56,738 nucleotides of DNA from Bacteroidales bacterium (GTDB lineage Bacteria; Bacteroidota; Bacteroidia; Bacteroidales; FEN-979): NCBI GenBank assembly GCA_023229525.1, contig JALNZC010000027.1:1-56738 (forward strand). Reading direction: 5' to 3'. The position numbers and the translations under genes were made by a program. Positions 53,461 to 56,738 of the stretch are shown here, piece after piece; the stretch's first letter is position 1, and each line of letters begins with the position of its first letter. The notes beneath the pieces were generated by a model, which was not told the DNA's origin, did no database searches, and saw nothing but the letters and a program-made list of their open reading frames with translations.

Positions 53461-53670
53461 GTGTTCACCATCGTTGAACAGACATGTCATGAGATACATG
53501 GCTTCAAAAAGCTATATGGAGAAATTCAGGACAAGATTGTATTATCTGGACAATCAAAAAGTATGCTGACCAATTATAATCAGAAACTGGCTCAGGTAAG
53601 TCTTTATTATGACAAACTACCGCATAACATTTCCGAGAAGGCGATGAATCTATCAACCCCTGCGAAATAA
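53461..53670 (+). pseudogene. tyrosine-recombinase N-terminal fragment 1
   Basis: The frame encodes FKKLYGEIQDKIVLSGQSKS and LAQVSLYYDKLPHNISEKAM, the SAM-like core-binding domain of a tyrosine recombinase. It then ends at a stop, with the catalytic domain absent. An ATG at 53451 (MNKS) is one base out of frame, so a frameshift is likely at the start. It is related to fragment 2 at 54761, for example SNY/TNY and LARISL/LAQVSL. Confidence 0.7.
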
Positions 53671-53769
53671 TTGAATACCCCTGTGACTTGAAACCCGCTA
53701 TTAGCCTGCGTTTGAGGTTAGTTTAACGACGGACTTTTATACAGTGAAAAACTGCATTAACCCCTTTTT

Positions 53770-54603
53770 GTTAGTGTTCGTTGATTTTTATTTTATTATA
53801 AATTTTCTAATCGATTAATTATTCTTCATACACCTGGCACTAAAACCATATCTCTTATCACCGTATGTCCGGAACGCCACTGAATTACTTGAATATAGGT
53901 TTGTTCCCCAGCCGTAAGGTAAACTGTGTTCCGTCCCCGACCAGAAATAACCGAGCCGCCCGACTGAGTTTAGGAAATTGCCAGAATAATATCGATAACC
54001 ACTTGGAACAGCCGAAAAGCCACTTTCATTGGTAGCACCTTCATTTGGTGTATACCACAAGCCTGTCCCTGCTTCAATTGTACCTATGGTTTTCATTTTT
54101 GCACCTGCAATTGATGAACCACCTAAATAATTTATCAATGTTTCCCATTCGGAATACGTAGGAATATGCCAACCAGGTGGGCAAAGTTTACCACTATTTA
54201 CCGTGAACCAGTTATATAAAGCTCCATACGTATTTTTGTAAGTGTTTGCATCGTTATTATACCAGCAGTAACCAGGGGTAGTTAGATTATTCCAATCTGT
54301 ACTATCTGTTACCAAAGGGATGGACGTGCCATCATTGAATTTGGTGGTTCTGAGGTTCTCCACCATCCAAGTTTGCGTACCAATCGTCACAGTATGATAA
54401 ACATTTTCATCTTTGTCTGAAACTGTTGTTGAAGGATTGTTATTGTTATCGTCGCTTTTCTTACAATTACTTGAAAGCACTATTGTTACTCCAAAAATTA
54501 ATAAAAATAAAATCCGATTTCTTGTCTTTTTTTTCATACTTGTCAATTTATAACTTACATTCAATTGTTCTGAGACACCTTATAAATTCCAATGAACACT
54601 AAC
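53770..54603. repeat. 14-base inverted repeat flanking the FISUMP gene
   Basis: GTTAGTGTTCGTTG (53770-53783) and CAATGAACACTAAC (54590-54603) are reverse complements in 13 of 14 bases. They enclose the FISUMP lipoprotein gene closely on both sides, and recombinase fragments lie just outside. Confidence 0.7.
53815..54537 (-). CDS. FISUMP-domain lipoprotein
   Basis: A 240-residue protein with a lipoprotein signal (MKKKTRNRILFLLIFGVTIV, then a Cys near residue 25) and an Asp/Asn-rich linker. A FISUMP (Fibrobacter succinogenes major paralogous) domain follows: TVTIGTQTWMVENLRTTKFN, GALYNWFTVNSGKLCPPGWH, IPTYSEWETLINYLGGSS and GFSARCMKN. Such proteins sit on the cell surface and occur as large paralogous families; their role is unknown. 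ATG 54537. The gene is enclosed by the inverted repeat above. Confidence 0.85.
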   Translation of the reverse strand: MKKKTRNRILFLLIFGVTIVLSSNCKKSDDNNNNPSTTVSDKDENVYHTVTIGTQTWMVENLRTTKFNDGTSIPLVTDSTDWNNLTTPGYCWYNNDANTYKNTYGALYNWFTVNSGKLCPPGWHIPTYSEWETLINYLGGSSIAGAKMKTIGTIEAGTGLWYTPNEGATNESGFSAVPSGYRYYSGNFLNSVGRLGYFWSGTEHSLPYGWGTNLYSSNSVAFRTYGDKRYGFSARCMKNN

Positions 54604-54760
54604 GCCTGGCCTGTAAATACTGTGCCGTAATAACCTTTGCAAAACTGAAAACCCTTAGCAGAATAGGATTTACAGACATGTTGAACTCAACCTCCGGTAG
54701 CTTTATGTAGCTAAGTTAGATACTTTTCGTACAAAAGCTCATAACCTAAAACAAATAGTT

Positions 54761-55028
54761 ATGAGCAAAAACATGATTGAAAAAGCAAGGGAGGCTGTAG
54801 TAGGCTTCACTGGCTTGTACGAAAAAACCGAACAAAAGTTATCCTTAACTGGATATTCTTTTTCCACCAGCAGTAATTACCTGCGTGAACTGGCCCGGAT
54901 CAGCCTGGAATTCGGCACTATCCCGGATAATCTGACTGAGGAACAAATAAACGGTTACCTGCAAGGCCTTACCAACCGATTTACCATGCAACAGGGAACA
55001 TTCAAGATGGCCGTCTGGGGACTGCGGT
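54761..55028 (+). pseudogene. tyrosine-recombinase N-terminal fragment 2, cut by IS21
   Basis: ATG 54761 starts a recombinase core-binding domain (GLYEKTEQKLSLTGYSFSTS, SNYLRELARISLEFGTIPDN, EEQINGYLQGLTNR, ending AVWGLR). The sequence then runs directly into TGTAAACGGCAA, the left end of an IS21-type element, which supplies the stop codon. The remainder of the recombinase is beyond the insertion, outside the window. Confidence 0.75.
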
Positions 55029-55034
55029 TGTAAA

Positions 55035-55126
55035 CGGCAAATAACAATGCAAGTTTTCGGCAATTAAGAATGCACGATTTCGGCAAATAAGGGTGTAAGA
55101 AATCGGCAAATAAGAATGCAAGGTCC
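55035..55126 (+). repeat. four 23-base terminal repeats of the IS21 element
   Basis: CGGCAA starts at 55035, 55058, 55081 and 55104, an exact period of 23. Each copy reads CGGCAAATAAGAATGCAAG or a close variant. These are probably IstA binding sites. Confidence 0.85.
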
Positions 55127-55215
55127 TTCCTTCGTTAAATTCCCCTTTTAAAGAAAAAAGAAAAAAAACCTAACATTTAGTCTGACTTTTGGTCTCTTAA
55201 CCAAACCTGTCAGAC

Positions 55216-56738
55216 ATGAATATAAAAATTGAACACCGATGGATTATGTATTATGAGATACAGAAACAACAATGGAACGGAAAGACGCCATCACAGATCG
55301 CCGAGTATCTGGTGATGGACACCCGGACTGTAAAAAAGTATTTGGCTATGCGCAAAAAGGAGTATGAAACTTCTCTGGAAAGTCAATCGAGGAGAACGAA
55401 AAAACTGGCTTCCTATGAAGACTTTGTCAAGGGACGACTGGAGCTATGTCACGAAGCTTCTTCGGCCCAAGTCCATGACTGGCTTAAGGAACATTATTCG
55501 TTGTTTCCCAAGGCCAGTATTAGAACGGTATACGACTTTGTCTTGTTTGTCCGACAGAAACATAACCTGGTTAAAGTCTTTACTTCACGGCAATACCAAC
55601 AGGTCGAAGAGCTTCCTTATGGAGAGCAGGCCCAGGTTGATTTTGGAGAGTATAATATGAGCGATGTCGAAGGCCACCGAAAGAAGGTATACTTTCTGGC
55701 CCTGGTCTTATCCCGCTCCCGATTCAAGATGGTTTTTTTCTCAGATCATCCCTTTACTGCCTCATCAGCCATCGAATCCCATGAAGTGGTCTTTTCCTTC
55801 ATCGAGGGTTATCCCCGGGAGCTGGTCTATGATCAGGATAAAGTCTTGCTGGCCAACGAAAACAAAGGCGATGTCGTGTTAACCGAAGCATTCCGGGCTT
55901 ACTGCCAGAGCCGGCCATTTAAGGTTCGGTTCTGTCGCAAAAGTGATCCCCAGAGCAAAGGAAAAATAGAAAACGTGATCAAATACATCAAGTACAATTT
56001 TCTCAGGGGCCGGCTGTATTATGGGGTGTTTGTCCTGAACGATCATGCTCTGGATTGGCTAAGCCGAACAGCCAATGTCATAGAACATTCGACAACTCAT
56101 AAAATCCCGGCACTGGAATGGATGATTGAAAAGGCCCATCTGATCCCTCTGCAACCTGCCTTGTTCAATACCTCCCCTCGAAGGATATATGCCGTGAGTA
56201 AAGATAACGTGATCCATTATAAAGGCAGCACCTACTCCGTTCCCATCGGAACATACCATGGGGCTAAAACAGAAGTACAGCTTGAGCAGAGGGGTGATAT
56301 CCTGATCATCACCGATACCAGTGGTAAGGAGATTATCCAACACCCGGTATCGTATATCAAAGGCAAACAGGTCCGCCATAAAACGCATTACCGGGATCAT
56401 AGCCTAAGCGTGAGTAAATTGATCGATCAGGTGGCTTCACGCTTTACCGATCAGCAGAAAGCACACAGCTACCTCGATAAGGTTCATCTTCAGTTCCCCC
56501 GTTATACCAGAGATCAAATGCAAATCATCGAACAGACAGCAAAGAAATATACAAAACAGGATATGGATCTTGCTCTGGTCTATTGTCTTGTGAACCATCT
56601 GGAGAAAGCAACTGACTTTGAACCGGTATTACTGGCCCTACGAGAACAGCAGCAAATAGGCGAAGGACCTATCGCTAATAATGAACCTTGTTTACAAAAT
56701 CCAAAGTACAAAATCCAACCTCATACCAGCAGTATATC
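55216..56738 (+). CDS. istA: IS21 transposase IstA (partial)
   Basis: The frame from ATG 55216 is open to the window end (507 codons). An N-terminal helix-turn-helix (WNGKTPSQIAEYLVMDTRTV) is followed by a DDE integrase core: first Asp in QAQVDFGEYNM, second in LVYDQDKVLL, Glu in SKGKIENVIKYIK. The C-terminal beta-domain has YKGSTYSVPIGTYHG. IstA binds the terminal repeats and catalyses cut-and-paste transposition with the ATPase IstB. It appears intact as far as seen. Confidence 0.93.
   Translation, partial: MNIKIEHRWIMYYEIQKQQWNGKTPSQIAEYLVMDTRTVKKYLAMRKKEYETSLESQSRRTKKLASYEDFVKGRLELCHEASSAQVHDWLKEHYSLFPKASIRTVYDFVLFVRQKHNLVKVFTSRQYQQVEELPYGEQAQVDFGEYNMSDVEGHRKKVYFLALVLSRSRFKMVFFSDHPFTASSAIESHEVVFSFIEGYPRELVYDQDKVLLANENKGDVVLTEAFRAYCQSRPFKVRFCRKSDPQSKGKIENVIKYIKYNFLRGRLYYGVFVLNDHALDWLSRTANVIEHSTTHKIPALEWMIEKAHLIPLQPALFNTSPRRIYAVSKDNVIHYKGSTYSVPIGTYHGAKTEVQLEQRGDILIITDTSGKEIIQHPVSYIKGKQVRHKTHYRDHSLSVSKLIDQVASRFTDQQKAHSYLDKVHLQFPRYTRDQMQIIEQTAKKYTKQDMDLALVYCLVNHLEKATDFEPVLLALREQQQIGEGPIANNEPCLQNPKYKIQPHTSSI

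Larger units (their letters stand above)
55029..56738 (+). mobile_element. IS21-family insertion sequence, left part
   Basis: From the TGTAAACGG end at 55029 the element has a set of 23-base tandem repeats, an A/G-rich spacer and the istA gene, running off the right edge. istB and the right end are outside the window. IS21 elements carry multiple repeats near both ends as transposase-binding sites. Confidence 0.85.

Overview
The window comes from a Bacteroidota chromosome, probably a Bacteroidales or Marinilabiliales-like lineage. Several signs point there. There are C-terminal type IX secretion (T9SS) sorting domains with Por-type endings, PorT-like outer-membrane barrels, a FeoA-FeoB fusion with its small Cys-rich partner, and a Bacteroidota-type histidine utilisation set. 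Several intergenic regions also carry the lineage's TAnnTTTG promoter element. No rRNA, tRNA or CRISPR array was recognised.

Layout. (1) 1-19.7 kb is a mostly housekeeping block: the 3' end of aroA, lutA, tex, an outer-membrane barrel, an NlpC/P60 endopeptidase, the feoAB iron(II) uptake operon, a thioredoxin/WbqC operon, hutI and ftcD (histidine degradation), a zinc lipoprotein peptidase, three small secreted proteins beside a two-component system, and an aspartase-like lyase. (2) 19.9-28.7 kb has a GT-C glycosyltransferase, an operon of flavin reductase-mprF-acvB (aminoacyl-phospholipid synthesis and probable turnover), a VIT1-type metal transporter with a DUF1003 partner, and a GNAT. (3) 29-49.6 kb is a visibly AT-richer accessory block, almost all on the minus strand. 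It is made of small unrelated enzymes (VOC proteins, AHSA1, DHFR-like, methyltransferases, GNATs, BtrH-like, radical SAM, ABC exporter), toxin-antitoxin genes and many gene remnants. (4) 49.9-52.3 kb is a plus-strand operon of barrel, lipase-like lipoprotein and barrel. (5) 52.3-56.7 kb holds an interrupted T9SS protein, two broken tyrosine-recombinase genes flanking a FISUMP lipoprotein gene, and the left end of an IS21-family element that has cut the second recombinase gene.

Two features stand out. First, short tandem arrays of seven-base units recur between genes and directly before start codons, and one nine-unit array lies in frame inside hutI. Second, the interval 44.7-53.2 kb carries an unusual density of broken genes (nonsense codons, frameshifts, deletions), including a decayed HigBA module and a YoeB toxin whose antitoxin has no visible start codon. 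I found no complete, clearly new multi-gene system. The best candidates for something undescribed are the heptamer repeats, the mprF-acvB-reductase operon in this phylum, and the cassette-like minus-strand accessory block.
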